Translations under genes and position numbers: made by a program
Assembly: GCA_050252075.1 (NCBI GenBank)
Contig: JBFWLP010000030.1
Location: 1-32,724 of the forward strand
Direction of reading: 5' to 3'
Length of the DNA stretch: 32,724 nt
Source of the DNA: JAAYGT01 sp050252075
GTDB taxonomy: Bacteria; Pseudomonadota; Gammaproteobacteria; Burkholderiales; Burkholderiaceae_B
In this document: positions 1 to 8,514 of the stretch, in pieces
How positions within the stretch are numbered: position 1 is the stretch's first letter
How the letters are laid out: each line of letters starts with the position of its first letter
Notes under the pieces: generated by a model
The model's input: only the letters and a program-made list of their open reading frames with translations
What the model was told of the DNA's origin: nothing
Database searches by the model: none

Positions 1-1
1 G

Positions 2-1015
2 TGTACCACTGACATTTCCGATGTGGTGCATGGGGCGCGAAATGCTGTACACGATATATTGCACGGTTCCGACGACCGGCTGGTTGTCATTGTGGGGCCA
101 TGCTCCATTCACAACCCTGCAGCGGCTCTGGACTATGCCCGTCGCCTGGTTGCCGAGCGTGAGCGCTTCAAGGGCGACCTTGAAATCATCATGCGCGTGT
201 ACTTCGAGAAGCCGCGTACTACGGTGGGCTGGAAAGGCCTGATCAACGATCCTGGCCTTGACGGCAGCTTCAATATCAACCAGGGGCTGCGCATGGCGCG
301 CGAGCTTCTGATCAATGTGAACGAGCTCGGTTTGCCGGCGGGGTGTGAATTCCTTGACATGATCACCCCCCAGTACATTGCGGATCTCGTGTCCTGGGGA
401 GCGATCGGTGCGCGCACGACCGAAAGCCAGGTTCATCGCGAACTGGCTTCCGGCCTTTCGTGCCCGGTCGGGTTCAAGAACGGCACTGATGGCAATACAA
501 AAATTGCCATCGACGCCATCAAGGCAGCGTCCCAGCCGCACCATTTCCTGTCGGTGACCAAGGGCGGGCATTCCGCTATTGTTTCCACGGTGGGCAACAA
601 TGACTGCCACATCATTTTGCGGGGCGGCAAGAAACCCAATTACGACGCCGCCAGCGTTCAAGAGGCCGGTGATGCCCTGGTCAAGGCCGGCTTGCGCCCG
701 CGCATCATGATCGATGCCAGCCATGCGAACAGCAACAAAGACTACAAGAATCAGCCTGCGGTAATGGAAGATGTGGCCTTGCAAATGGAAGAAGGCGACG
801 AGCGGATTTTCGGCGTCATGATCGAAAGCAATCTGGTAGCCGGCCGTCAGGATCTGGTCGAAGGCAAACCGCTCACGTACGGCCAAAGCATTACCGACGG
901 CTGTATCGACTGGGAGGCAAGCGTGAAGGTGCTGGAGCGTCTGGCCGCCGGCGTTCAGAAACGTCGCGAGAAACTTGGGCAATCCGCACAAGCCCTGATC
1001 GGCACACAGGCGTAA
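2..1015 (+). CDS. aroG: 3-deoxy-7-phosphoheptulonate synthase (DAHP synthase), 5' truncated by window edge
   Basis: This is a class I DAHP synthase. It condenses phosphoenolpyruvate with erythrose 4-phosphate in the first step of the shikimate pathway. The frame is open from base 2 with no stop before the window edge, and its first residues (CTTDISDVVHGARNAV) already align to the family, so the true start lies upstream; the GTG at 23 is not the start. About 337 residues are visible against a usual 350-358, so roughly 15-20 are missing. Family motifs seen are VVIVGPCSIHNP, the PRTTVGWKGLINDP segment, GARTTESQVHRELASGL, PVGFKNGTDGN and DASHANSNKDY, which include the substrate and metal ligands of this family. 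Which aromatic amino acid inhibits it cannot be told. It is followed by a hairpin at 1055-1076. Confidence 0.95.
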   Translation, partial: CTTDISDVVHGARNAVHDILHGSDDRLVVIVGPCSIHNPAAALDYARRLVAERERFKGDLEIIMRVYFEKPRTTVGWKGLINDPGLDGSFNINQGLRMARELLINVNELGLPAGCEFLDMITPQYIADLVSWGAIGARTTESQVHRELASGLSCPVGFKNGTDGNTKIAIDAIKAASQPHHFLSVTKGGHSAIVSTVGNNDCHIILRGGKKPNYDAASVQEAGDALVKAGLRPRIMIDASHANSNKDYKNQPAVMEDVALQMEEGDERIFGVMIESNLVAGRQDLVEGKPLTYGQSITDGCIDWEASVKVLERLAAGVQKRREKLGQSAQALIGTQA

Positions 1016-1054
1016 TTGGTTTAGCATGCTGTAACTTTTGCACTTTCATGGGGT

Positions 1055-1076
1055 GTTCCGGCCATCGCGCCGGAAC
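1055..1076 (+). terminator. Hairpin after the DAHP synthase gene (possible terminator or attenuator)
   Basis: A perfect 8-bp inverted repeat (GTTCCGGC, 6-nt loop, GCCGGAAC) lies in the 85-bp gap after the DAHP synthase stop. There is no T tract directly after it, only a short TTTT about 17 nt on, so termination would be weak. Its position argues that translation of the next gene starts after it, at 1101. Confidence 0.4.
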
Positions 1077-1100
1077 GTGGTGTGGCTTGAAGGGTTTTGT

Positions 1101-2516
1101 ATGCACAACGGCCAGTTGCGTCGGGCGATTCCCGGCAACTTTTTCGATGCCATCCGGCAGCGTTTCGGCGACCGGTTTTCCACGGCGCAGGCTGTGTGTG
1201 AGCATCACGGGCGCGATGAATCGCCCCTGGGCGTCATGCCCCCCGACGGTGTCGTATATGCGCTGAGCGTCGACGACATTGCCTGGGTGGCGGCCCATTG
1301 CCACCAGCATCGGGTGCCGCTCATTCCTTACGGTGCGGGTTCGTCGCTCGAGGGGCATCTGCTTGCCGTTCAGGGGGGTATTTGCCTGGACCTGTCGGGC
1401 ATGAATCAGGTGGTGGCAGTTCATGCGGAAGATTTCACCGTAACGGCTCAGGCCGGCGTTACCCGCAAGCAACTGAACGAAACGATTCGCGATACCGGTC
1501 TGTTCTTTCCGATCGACCCCGGCGCCGACGCCAGCCTGGGCGGCATGGCCGCCACTCGGGCGTCTGGGACCAATGCGGTCCGGTATGGAACAATGCGCGA
1601 GAATGTCGTTTCCCTGAAGGTGGTCACTGCCGACGGGCGAATTATCACTACCGCCGGCCGTGCCCGCAAATCGTCCGCCGGCTACGACCTTACGCGCCTG
1701 TTTGTGGGCAGTGAGGGCACTCTTGGCATTATTGCCGAGGTCACTGTGCGCCTTTACCCGCAGCCCGAAGCCGTCTGCGCCGCTGTCTGCAACTTTCCAT
1801 CACTCGACAGTGCCGTGACCACCGTGATCCAGGTTATCCAGATGGGTATTCCGGTGGCAAGGGTGGAATTCATGGACACCTGGGCGGTGAAAGCCACCAA
1901 CGCCTACAGCAAGCTGGCCATGAAAGAGTCCCCTTTGCTGTTGTTCGAGTTTCATGGCAGTTTGGCCGGCGTGCAAGAGCAGGCGCGGGCCGTTCAGGAC
2001 ATCGCGAAAGATAACGGCGGGCTTGATTTCCAATGGGCGGATCAGCCCGAAGACCGTTCGCGCCTGTGGACGGCGCGCCATAATGCCTATTTTGCGGCTT
2101 TGCAGGTGCGCCCCGGCTGCCGAGCCAGCACGACCGATGTTTGTGTGCCGATTTCCCGGCTGGCCGATTGCGTCAATGAAACGGCCGCCGATCTGGATCG
2201 TGCCAGTTTTCCCTACACCATAGTCGGGCATGTGGGTGACGGCAATTTTCATGTGCTCATGTTGCTCGATCCCGATAACCCCGACGAGTGGCATGAATCC
2301 GAAGCCTTGAACCAGCGCCTGGTCGAGCGGGCCATCGACATGGGTGGCACATGCACTGGCGAGCATGGCGTAGGTTTGCATAAAATGCGTTTCCTGCCGC
2401 GCGAGCACGGCCGGCACGCTTTGGACTTGATGGCGGGTCTGAAGCAAACATTCGATCCACACAACATTCTTAATCCCGGAAAAATTATTTCCCTGTCAAA
2501 GGACGATCTGTCATGA
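1101..2516 (+). CDS. FAD-binding oxidase, D-lactate dehydrogenase (cytochrome)/GlcD-like
   Basis: A flavoprotein of the FAD_binding_4 (PCMH) plus FAD-oxidase C family, 471 residues from ATG 1101. The closest recognised type is D-lactate dehydrogenase (cytochrome), which oxidises D-lactate or a related 2-hydroxy acid to the 2-oxo acid. FAD-domain motifs are PYGAGSSLEGH and the GADASLGGMAA region; the C-terminal domain has GHVGDGNFHVLM and TGEHGVGLHKM, ending in FDPHNILNPGKI. The same frame opens at a TTG at 1038, but the 21 extra residues run through a hairpin and look non-coding; GAAGGG about 8 nt before ATG 1101 is a plausible ribosome site. Its end overlaps the glcD start by 4 bp (ATGA), suggesting translational coupling with the glycolate oxidase operon. 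Exact substrate is not certain. Confidence 0.85.
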   Translation: MHNGQLRRAIPGNFFDAIRQRFGDRFSTAQAVCEHHGRDESPLGVMPPDGVVYALSVDDIAWVAAHCHQHRVPLIPYGAGSSLEGHLLAVQGGICLDLSGMNQVVAVHAEDFTVTAQAGVTRKQLNETIRDTGLFFPIDPGADASLGGMAATRASGTNAVRYGTMRENVVSLKVVTADGRIITTAGRARKSSAGYDLTRLFVGSEGTLGIIAEVTVRLYPQPEAVCAAVCNFPSLDSAVTTVIQVIQMGIPVARVEFMDTWAVKATNAYSKLAMKESPLLLFEFHGSLAGVQEQARAVQDIAKDNGGLDFQWADQPEDRSRLWTARHNAYFAALQVRPGCRASTTDVCVPISRLADCVNETAADLDRASFPYTIVGHVGDGNFHVLMLLDPDNPDEWHESEALNQRLVERAIDMGGTCTGEHGVGLHKMRFLPREHGRHALDLMAGLKQTFDPHNILNPGKIISLSKDDLS

Positions 2517-4006
2517 GCCAAGCAGCCGCCTACGCCGAAGCGCCGGTTCAGTCGGCAATTCCCGAGCTTATCCGACGGCTCGACGGTGTTATTCCGGCGC
2601 ATTGTGTTTTGTCGAAGGTCGAAGATACCCGGCCTTACGAGTGCGACGGCCTGTCGCTGTATCGAACCTTGCCCCCGCTCGTCGTGTTGCCCGAGAACGA
2701 AGCGCAGGTCATTGCGGTTCTCAAGGCGTGCAAGGCGCTGGGTGTTCCCGTGGTGCCCCGCGGTGCCGGCACCGGCCTGTCAGGCGGTGCAACCCCCCAC
2801 GCGCAAGGGGTATTGCTCGGTCTTGCCAAGCTGAACCAGATCAAACGCATCGATACGATCACCTCGACCGCCGTGGTGGGGCCCGGTGTTCGGAATCTGG
2901 CTATTTCCGAGGCGGCGGCTCCGTACGGTCTGTACTATGCACCCGACCCTTCCAGCCAGATTGCCTGTTCCATTGGCGGAAACATTGCTGAAAATTCCGG
3001 CGGCGTTCATTGTCTCAAGTACGGGTTGACTGTCCACAACGTTCTGAAGGTACGCGTGGTCACCATTGACGGCGAGGTACTCGAGCTGGGTTCCGAAGCG
3101 CCCGACAGCCCGGGGCTGGATCTGCTTGCGGCATTTGTCGGATCCGAAGGCATGCTGGGGCTGGTGACGGAAATCACAGTGAAGCTGGTGCCCAAGCCCG
3201 CCTGTGCGCAGGTGATCATGGCCAGTTTCTCCAGTGTCGAAGCGGCCGGCCAGGCGGTCACCGATGTCATTGCCGCCGGCATCATTCCGGCCGGTCTGGA
3301 AATGATGGACAAACGTGCCATTCACATGGTGGAACCCTTCGTGAATGCGGGTTACGACCTGTCGGCGGCGGCCATTTTGCTGTGTGAGTCTGACGGCACC
3401 CAGGAAGAGGTTGACGATGAAATCGCCCGCATGCAAGCCGTCTTTCGCAACGCCGGCGCCACGCAATTGCTGGTTTCTTCTTCGGAACAGGAGCGGTTGA
3501 CATACTGGGCCGGGCGCAAGAATGCCTTTCCGGCCGCCGGGCGGGTATCGCCCGACTATTACTGCATGGACGGCACCATCCCCCGGCGCCATCTGGCCAA
3601 GGTACTGTCGGCGATCGAGGAAATGGAAGACACCTACAGTTTGCGATGCGCCAACGTGTTTCATGCCGGCGACGGTAATTTGCATCCGCTCATCCTGTTC
3701 GATTCCAACAGCCCCGAGGAAGTCGAACGCGCCGACAAGTTCGGGGCCGCCATTCTGGAGCTCTGTGTGCAGGTTGGGGGTACCATTACCGGCGAGCATG
3801 GCGTGGGTATCGAGAAAATCAATCAAATGTGCGTGCAGTTCTCGCGGCCGGAGCTGGAGTTTTTTACCGCGTTCAAGCGCGCCTTTGATCCTTACGGGTT
3901 GCTTAACCCCGAAAAGGTGATTCCCACGCTGTCCCGCTGCGCCGAATATGGGCGTATGCATGTCCACGCCGGGGAATTGCGTTTTCCCGACATTCCCCGC
4001 TTTTAA
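2513..4006 (+). CDS. glcD: Glycolate oxidase FAD-linked subunit GlcD
   Basis: FAD subunit of the three-part glycolate dehydrogenase, which oxidises glycolate to glyoxylate and passes electrons towards the quinone pool. The 497-residue length matches E. coli GlcD (499). The FAD domain shows PRGAGTGLSGGATP and CSIGGNIAENSGG; the C-terminal domain shows HAGDGNLHPLI and GEHGVGIEK, then a FDPYGLLNPEKV end. The start overlaps the stop of the preceding FAD oxidase by 4 bp, and glcE begins 9 bp after the stop, so this is one operon. It is related in sequence to the upstream oxidase, but the direct glcE-glcF context makes the GlcD assignment firm. Confidence 0.95.
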   Translation: MSQAAAYAEAPVQSAIPELIRRLDGVIPAHCVLSKVEDTRPYECDGLSLYRTLPPLVVLPENEAQVIAVLKACKALGVPVVPRGAGTGLSGGATPHAQGVLLGLAKLNQIKRIDTITSTAVVGPGVRNLAISEAAAPYGLYYAPDPSSQIACSIGGNIAENSGGVHCLKYGLTVHNVLKVRVVTIDGEVLELGSEAPDSPGLDLLAAFVGSEGMLGLVTEITVKLVPKPACAQVIMASFSSVEAAGQAVTDVIAAGIIPAGLEMMDKRAIHMVEPFVNAGYDLSAAAILLCESDGTQEEVDDEIARMQAVFRNAGATQLLVSSSEQERLTYWAGRKNAFPAAGRVSPDYYCMDGTIPRRHLAKVLSAIEEMEDTYSLRCANVFHAGDGNLHPLILFDSNSPEEVERADKFGAAILELCVQVGGTITGEHGVGIEKINQMCVQFSRPELEFFTAFKRAFDPYGLLNPEKVIPTLSRCAEYGRMHVHAGELRFPDIPRF

Positions 4007-4015
4007 GGGTAATCC

Positions 4016-5110
4016 ATGGATTTCGTTTTGTCAGAGCTCAGTGAGCAGGTGTTGGCGGCCCGTGGGGCCGAGCGTCCGGTGGTTATTCGGGGGGGGAACA
4101 CCAAGGCGTTTTACGGCGAGCACGCCGGTCGGGAAGAACCCGGTAATGCAGTGGTTCTTCACATGGCGCAGTACCAGGGTATTGTCAATTACCAGCCCTC
4201 CGAACTGGTGGTGACGGCTCGCGCTGGCACGCTTTTGACGGATATTGAAAAGGTACTCGATGAACACGGGCAGATGCTTGCTTTCGAGCCGCCGCGGTTT
4301 GGGCCGGCATCCACGATCGGTGGTTGCGTGGCTGCCGGACTGTCCGGCCCCCGGCGCATGGCGGCCGGCAGTGTGCGCGACTTCGTGCTGGGTGCCAAGC
4401 TGCTCGACAGTTCGGGCCAGGTGTTGTCGTTTGGCGGCGAGGTCATGAAGAATGTGGCCGGGTACGATATTTCCCGTCTTCTGGCCGGTTCGCTGGGTAT
4501 CTTCGGGCCGTTGCTGGAAGTATCCATCAAGGTAGCCCCTAAGCCTTTTGTCGAGCAAACTGTTGTGTTTCACACCGACGAGGCAGGTGCCATTGACCGA
4601 CTCAATGCCTGGCGCAGCCAGCCTATACCGATCACGGCCACGGCCTGGTTGAAGGAGCACGAAGCGCCTTGTTTGTATGTCCGCTTGTCGGGCAGCCAGT
4701 CGGCCGTCGATGCCGCCTATCGGAAAATCGGAGGCGATCCGGTTGAGGCCGCGACGGCGCAGGCATTCTGGACCAGCCTGCGCGACCATACGCACGGTTT
4801 TTTTAAAGGTGACCGGCTTTGGCGTATTGCCGTGCCTGCACAGCAAGCGGCGCTCGCCGAGGGCACCACCTTGATCGAGTGGAACGGCGGTCAGCGATGG
4901 TTGCAGGGCGATTGCGACGCTGCCGCGCTGCGCCGCAAGGTGGGTGGCCTGGGCGGGCATGCCACCGCTTTTCGATGCACCGGCCAACCGTCCGACCTGC
5001 CGTACTTTCATCCTTTGCCCGAGGGCCTGAAGAACCTGAGCTGGCGGCTGAAGCAGGAGCTTGATCCCGTTGGCTTGTTTAATCCGAAACGACTGTTTCC
5101 CGATTTTTAA
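4016..5110 (+). CDS. glcE: Glycolate oxidase subunit GlcE
   Basis: Second flavoprotein subunit of glycolate dehydrogenase, 364 residues (E. coli GlcE is about 350). The N-terminal half is an FAD_binding_4 domain: PVVIRGGNTKAFYG, then the PPRFGPASTIGGCVAAGLSG and DFVLGAKLLDSSGQVLSFGG segments, and the KNVAGYDISRLLAGSLG motif typical of GlcE. It lacks the long FAD-oxidase C-terminal domain of GlcD and ends with FNPKRLFPDF. It lies between glcD (9 bp upstream) and glcF (21 bp downstream). The three products are expected to form one complex at the inner membrane. Confidence 0.94.
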   Translation: MDFVLSELSEQVLAARGAERPVVIRGGNTKAFYGEHAGREEPGNAVVLHMAQYQGIVNYQPSELVVTARAGTLLTDIEKVLDEHGQMLAFEPPRFGPASTIGGCVAAGLSGPRRMAAGSVRDFVLGAKLLDSSGQVLSFGGEVMKNVAGYDISRLLAGSLGIFGPLLEVSIKVAPKPFVEQTVVFHTDEAGAIDRLNAWRSQPIPITATAWLKEHEAPCLYVRLSGSQSAVDAAYRKIGGDPVEAATAQAFWTSLRDHTHGFFKGDRLWRIAVPAQQAALAEGTTLIEWNGGQRWLQGDCDAAALRRKVGGLGGHATAFRCTGQPSDLPYFHPLPEGLKNLSWRLKQELDPVGLFNPKRLFPDF

Positions 5111-5131
5111 AAATAAACAGAAGGGCGTATC

Positions 5132-6367
5132 GTGCAGACCAATCTTGCATCCTGGGCACAAACCTCCGAACTTGGCAAAGATGCCGACGAAATACTGCGC
5201 CGCTGCGTTCATTGCGGGTTTTGCCTGGCTACTTGTCCCACTTATCAGGTGCTTGGCGACGAACGCGACAGCCCGCGCGGCCGCATCTATCTCATCAAAC
5301 AAGTGCTGGAAGGCGTTGAGCCGACGCAGGCCACGCAGTCGCATCTTGACCGCTGCCTGACATGCCGTAATTGCGAAACCACCTGTCCGTCGGGTGTGAA
5401 GTACGGGGAGCTGGTTGATATCGGCCGCCACCTGGTGGATGAAAAGGTGCAGCGCCCAACCCGGCAGCGTATTCAGCGGAACCTTTTGCGCTATCTGCTC
5501 AATTCTCGCTGGTTTGGTCCGGCGCTGCGCGTTGGCCGTTTGTTCCGGCCACTGCTGCCGGCAACCCTGAAGGGTAAGGTTCCCGGTTTGCGTCCTGCCG
5601 GTCGATTGCCCGTGGCGGGATCTTATTCGCGGTGGGTCATTTTGCCGGGCGGTTGTGTCCAGCCGCATATGATGCCGTCTATTGACGCTGCCACGACCCG
5701 TGTTCTTGATCGTCTGGGTATAGGGGTTAGGGGCGTGCAGGGTTCAGGCTGCTGCGGGGCCATCAATTTCCACCTTGATGCGCAAGACGCCGCTCTGGCC
5801 CAGATGCGCGCCAACATCGATGCGTGGTTGCCGTTGCTGGATAGCGGCCAAGCCGAAGCAATCGTGCTGACCGCTTCGGGTTGCGGTGGAATGGTCAAAG
5901 AGTATGCGCACCATCTGCGTCACGATCCGGTGTATGCCCGCAAAGCCGAGCAATTGGTCGGGTATGTCAAGGATGTTTCCGAAGTTATTGCGCCCGAGGC
6001 CGAACGGCTGGCCGGCATGCTGCGGTCTCTGCCGGCCACTGTTGCGTTTCACCCGCCCTGTACGTTGCAGCACTGGCAGGGCTTGCGCCAATTGAACGAA
6101 AAGATGCTGGCCCAACTGGGTTTTACGCTCAAGCCTTTCACCGACTCCCATTTGTGTTGCGGCTCGGCGGGCACTTATTCCGTAACGCAGCCCGAGCTTT
6201 CCACCGAATTGCGCCGGCGCAAGCTGGCCTCGATCGAGCCTTCCCGGCCGGACTGCATCATTTCGTCCAATATTGGTTGCATTACGCATCTGCAGGCAGG
6301 CACCGATACTCCGGTGCGTCACTGGATAGAAGTCGTGGATGAAGCGCTGGTCTCGTCACCGGCCTGA
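5132..6367 (+). CDS. glcF: Glycolate oxidase iron-sulfur subunit GlcF
   Basis: Iron-sulfur subunit of glycolate dehydrogenase, 411 residues (E. coli GlcF 407). The N-terminus carries two [4Fe-4S] ligand sets, CVHCGFCLATCP and CLTCRNCETTCPSG. The C-terminal half has two cysteine-rich (CCG-type) segments: GCCGAINFHL paired with ASGCGGM, and FHPPCTLQH paired with CCGSAGTYS. It should carry electrons from the GlcD/GlcE flavins to the membrane acceptor. The start follows glcE by 21 bp. The stop codon sits in the loop of a small inverted repeat (6359-6373), and mnmA begins 24 bp later. Confidence 0.95.
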   Translation: MQTNLASWAQTSELGKDADEILRRCVHCGFCLATCPTYQVLGDERDSPRGRIYLIKQVLEGVEPTQATQSHLDRCLTCRNCETTCPSGVKYGELVDIGRHLVDEKVQRPTRQRIQRNLLRYLLNSRWFGPALRVGRLFRPLLPATLKGKVPGLRPAGRLPVAGSYSRWVILPGGCVQPHMMPSIDAATTRVLDRLGIGVRGVQGSGCCGAINFHLDAQDAALAQMRANIDAWLPLLDSGQAEAIVLTASGCGGMVKEYAHHLRHDPVYARKAEQLVGYVKDVSEVIAPEAERLAGMLRSLPATVAFHPPCTLQHWQGLRQLNEKMLAQLGFTLKPFTDSHLCCGSAGTYSVTQPELSTELRRRKLASIEPSRPDCIISSNIGCITHLQAGTDTPVRHWIEVVDEALVSSPA

Positions 6368-6386
6368 GGCCGGGGAAGGGTAAAAT
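6359..6386 (+). promoter_or_regulatory. Hairpin over the glcF stop plus a -10-like TAAAAT before mnmA
   Basis: CCGGCC and GGCCGG (6359-6364 and 6368-6373) form a 6-bp stem whose 3-nt loop is the glcF stop codon TGA. Directly downstream, TAAAAT at 6381-6386 ends 5 nt before the mnmA ATG. If it is a real -10 element, the transcript would begin at or next to the start codon (leaderless). No convincing -35 is seen 16-18 bp upstream, and GAAGGG could instead act as a ribosome site on the operon transcript. Confidence 0.3.
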
Positions 6387-6391
6387 AGCGC

Positions 6392-7507
6392 ATGGTTACT
6401 CGTATTCATTCAAAAGGACGTGTCGTGGTCGGCATGTCCGGTGGTGTTGACTCGTCGGTTACGGCCTGGTTGCTTAAGCAGCAGGGTTACGATGTCCTTG
6501 GTTTGTTCATGAAGAACTGGGAGGACGATGACGACTCCGAATATTGTTCCACCCGGCAAGACTGGCTTGATGCCGCCAGCGTTGCCGATGTCATCGGGGT
6601 TGATATCGAGGCGGTGAATTTTGCGGCCGAATATAAAGACCGGGTGTTTGCCGACTTTTTGCGCGAGTACTCGGCCGGCCGTACTCCCAATCCCGATGTC
6701 TTGTGCAATGCCGAGATAAAGTTCAAGGCTTTTCTGGACCACGCAATGTCATTGGGGGCGGAGCATATTGCCACCGGCCATTATGCGCGGGTGCGCCGCA
6801 TCGATACGCCCGCCGGCCCCGAGTATCAGTTGCTGAAGGCGCTTGATGCTTCCAAGGATCAAAGCTATTTTCTGCACCGGTTGACGCAATCGCAGTTATC
6901 CAAAACACTCTTTCCTTTGGGCGAGTTGCCCAAAACCGAGGTTCGCCGGCTGGCGCAGTCGCTGGCCTTGCCCAATGCGGCCAAAAAAGACTCCACGGGC
7001 ATTTGTTTCATTGGAGAGCGTCCGTTTCGCGAGTTTCTGAACCGTTATCTTCCTTCCCAGCCCGGGCCGGTGCTTACGCCAGAAGGCCAACAGGTCGGCC
7101 GTCATCATGGGCTGGCGTTTTACACCTTGGGGCAACGTAAAGGGCTGGGTATTGGCGGGGTGAAAGGGCGTCAGCGCACCGACGGAACGGCCGATGCCTG
7201 GTTCGTGGCGCGTAAGGATCTGGCATCGAACACGCTGTATGTCGTGCAAGGGCACGATCACCCCTGGTTGTTGTCGGACGGTTTGCGGGCCCAGGATGCC
7301 AGCTGGATCGCCGGCCATGCTCCCAACCCGGGCGAGTATGGCGTGAAGATCAGGTACCGTCAGGCGGACGCGCCCTGTGCCGTGTCCCGGCAAACCGACA
7401 AGGACTTTTCATTGCAGTTTCCCCAGCCCCAGTGGGCGGTTACGCCGGGGCAGTCGGCTGTGCTTTACCAGGGCGACATTTGCCTGGGCGGCGGCATCAT
7501 CCTCTGA
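6392..7507 (+). CDS. mnmA: tRNA-specific 2-thiouridylase MnmA
   Basis: MnmA makes the 2-thiouridine at wobble position 34 of tRNA-Lys, -Glu and -Gln, taking sulfur from the IscS/Tus relay and using ATP to adenylate the uridine. The 371-residue length fits the family. The PP-loop GMSGGVDSSVTAWLL is at about residues 14-28. The two catalytic cysteines are in VLCNAEIKF (about residue 105) and STGICFIGE (about residue 205). GHYARV and KDQSYFLHRL, which contact tRNA and ATP, are present, as is the C-terminal beta-barrel region. It lies 24 bp after glcF, so it may be read both from the glc operon and from its own promoter. Confidence 0.97.
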   Translation: MVTRIHSKGRVVVGMSGGVDSSVTAWLLKQQGYDVLGLFMKNWEDDDDSEYCSTRQDWLDAASVADVIGVDIEAVNFAAEYKDRVFADFLREYSAGRTPNPDVLCNAEIKFKAFLDHAMSLGAEHIATGHYARVRRIDTPAGPEYQLLKALDASKDQSYFLHRLTQSQLSKTLFPLGELPKTEVRRLAQSLALPNAAKKDSTGICFIGERPFREFLNRYLPSQPGPVLTPEGQQVGRHHGLAFYTLGQRKGLGIGGVKGRQRTDGTADAWFVARKDLASNTLYVVQGHDHPWLLSDGLRAQDASWIAGHAPNPGEYGVKIRYRQADAPCAVSRQTDKDFSLQFPQPQWAVTPGQSAVLYQGDICLGGGIIL

Positions 7508-7543
7508 TGTGCCGGCATTTTGCGGTTCTTCTGTTGTATTTCC

Positions 7544-7561
7544 GGCGTTTCGCGCCTTTTT
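7544..7561 (+). terminator. Weak possible terminator after mnmA
   Basis: A short GGCG/CGCC stem with a 5-nt loop is followed directly by TTTTT, 37 bp after the mnmA stop and just before the permease gene. The 4-bp stem is weak, so at most partial termination is expected. Confidence 0.25.
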
Positions 7562-7572
7562 AGCGGGTCATC

Positions 7573-8394
7573 ATGGATCTTTTCTTTTTGCTCAGTTTGT
7601 CGGTGCTCGGATCAGTCGTAGGGTTTGCGGCGGGCTTGCTGGGTATAGGCGGCGGCATGATGCTGGTGCCGTTTCTGACCATGCTGTTCCCGTTGTTTGG
7701 GGTTCCGCTGGATCTGATCGTTCATGCGGCGATTGCCACCTCGATGGCAACCATTGTGTTCACCTCAGTCTCCAGTGTCCGGGCGCACCATAAACGGGGA
7801 GCCATCCGGTGGGATATCGTTCGTTCCATGGGGCCGGGTCTGGTACTGGGTGGCTTGCTGTCCGGCGGCGCGATCTTTTCTTTTCTAAGCGGTGCCTGGC
7901 TTGCCCTGGTATTTGCAGCGTTTGTGGCCTATTCGGCTGTGAAGATGCTTTCGGGCAAGGTCCCGCCCGAGTCTCGCACTATGCCTGGGCCGATGGCAAC
8001 GGCCGGTGTGGGGGTCGGCATAGGCTTCGCTTCCGGGCTGCTGGGCGCCGGCGGGGGCTTTTTGTCGGTTCCGTTCATGACGCGCAGCAATGTGGCTATT
8101 CATAATGCTGTAGCAACCTCGGCCGCACTGGGTTTCGTGATTGCCATTGCCAACTGCATCGGGTATATCTACTCGGGCGTCGCGCACCAGAATGTGGATC
8201 ACAACGGTATGCTTGGCTACATTTACTGGCCGGCGCTGGTGGTAATTTCGGTATTCAGCGTGTTGTTTGCACCGCTGGGCGCCCGGTCGGCGCACGCACT
8301 GCCTGTCAAAACCCTGAAGCGCGTGTTCGCCGGATTATTATTCTGCCTGGCGGTTTACATGTTTTCAGAGGCGCTGCGCGGCTTCATGGTCTGA
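7573..8394 (+). CDS. TauE/SafE (TSUP) family membrane permease
   Basis: An integral membrane protein of 273 residues with about eight hydrophobic segments. It shows the two-fold repeat typical of the TauE/SafE/TSUP family: GFAAGLLGIGGGMMLVPFL near the N-terminus and GFASGLLGAGGGFLSVPFM in the second half. Family members export or import small sulfur or organic anions such as sulfite, sulfoacetate or taurine; the substrate here cannot be read from the sequence. It starts 65 bp after mnmA. Its transcript probably ends at the hairpin at 8419-8449 shared with the convergent glutathione S-transferase gene. Confidence 0.88.
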   Translation: MDLFFLLSLSVLGSVVGFAAGLLGIGGGMMLVPFLTMLFPLFGVPLDLIVHAAIATSMATIVFTSVSSVRAHHKRGAIRWDIVRSMGPGLVLGGLLSGGAIFSFLSGAWLALVFAAFVAYSAVKMLSGKVPPESRTMPGPMATAGVGVGIGFASGLLGAGGGFLSVPFMTRSNVAIHNAVATSAALGFVIAIANCIGYIYSGVAHQNVDHNGMLGYIYWPALVVISVFSVLFAPLGARSAHALPVKTLKRVFAGLLFCLAVYMFSEALRGFMV

Positions 8395-8418
8395 TACGGG
8401 GTTTTGACACTGGAAAAC

Positions 8419-8449
8419 AGGCGCAAGGCGGCATTGCCGGGTTGCGCCT
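8419..8449. terminator. Hairpin between the convergent permease and GST genes
   Basis: AGGCGCAA (8419-8426) pairs with TTGCGCCT (8442-8449). An inner CGGC/GCCG stem with an ATT loop makes a nearly continuous 12-bp stem with one 2x2 GG internal loop. It lies between two convergent genes. On the minus strand it is followed by a short T-rich stretch, so it may act for both transcripts. Confidence 0.55.
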
Positions 8450-8514
8450 GACTGTGTACGGTTCCAGGGGAGGTTCAAGACCGGCCCGTTCTTATCGATG
8501 AGCCGGCTTGGTAA

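Noticed and set aside
2780..3967. A 395-codon open frame on the minus strand inside glcD
   Set aside because: Antisense shadow of glcD with biased composition (His, Gln, Gly rich) and no recognisable domain.
4031..5668. A 545-codon open frame on the minus strand, antisense to glcE/glcF
   Set aside because: It is fully covered by two strongly recognised plus-strand genes. Long antisense frames are common at this GC content, and its translation shows no family motif.
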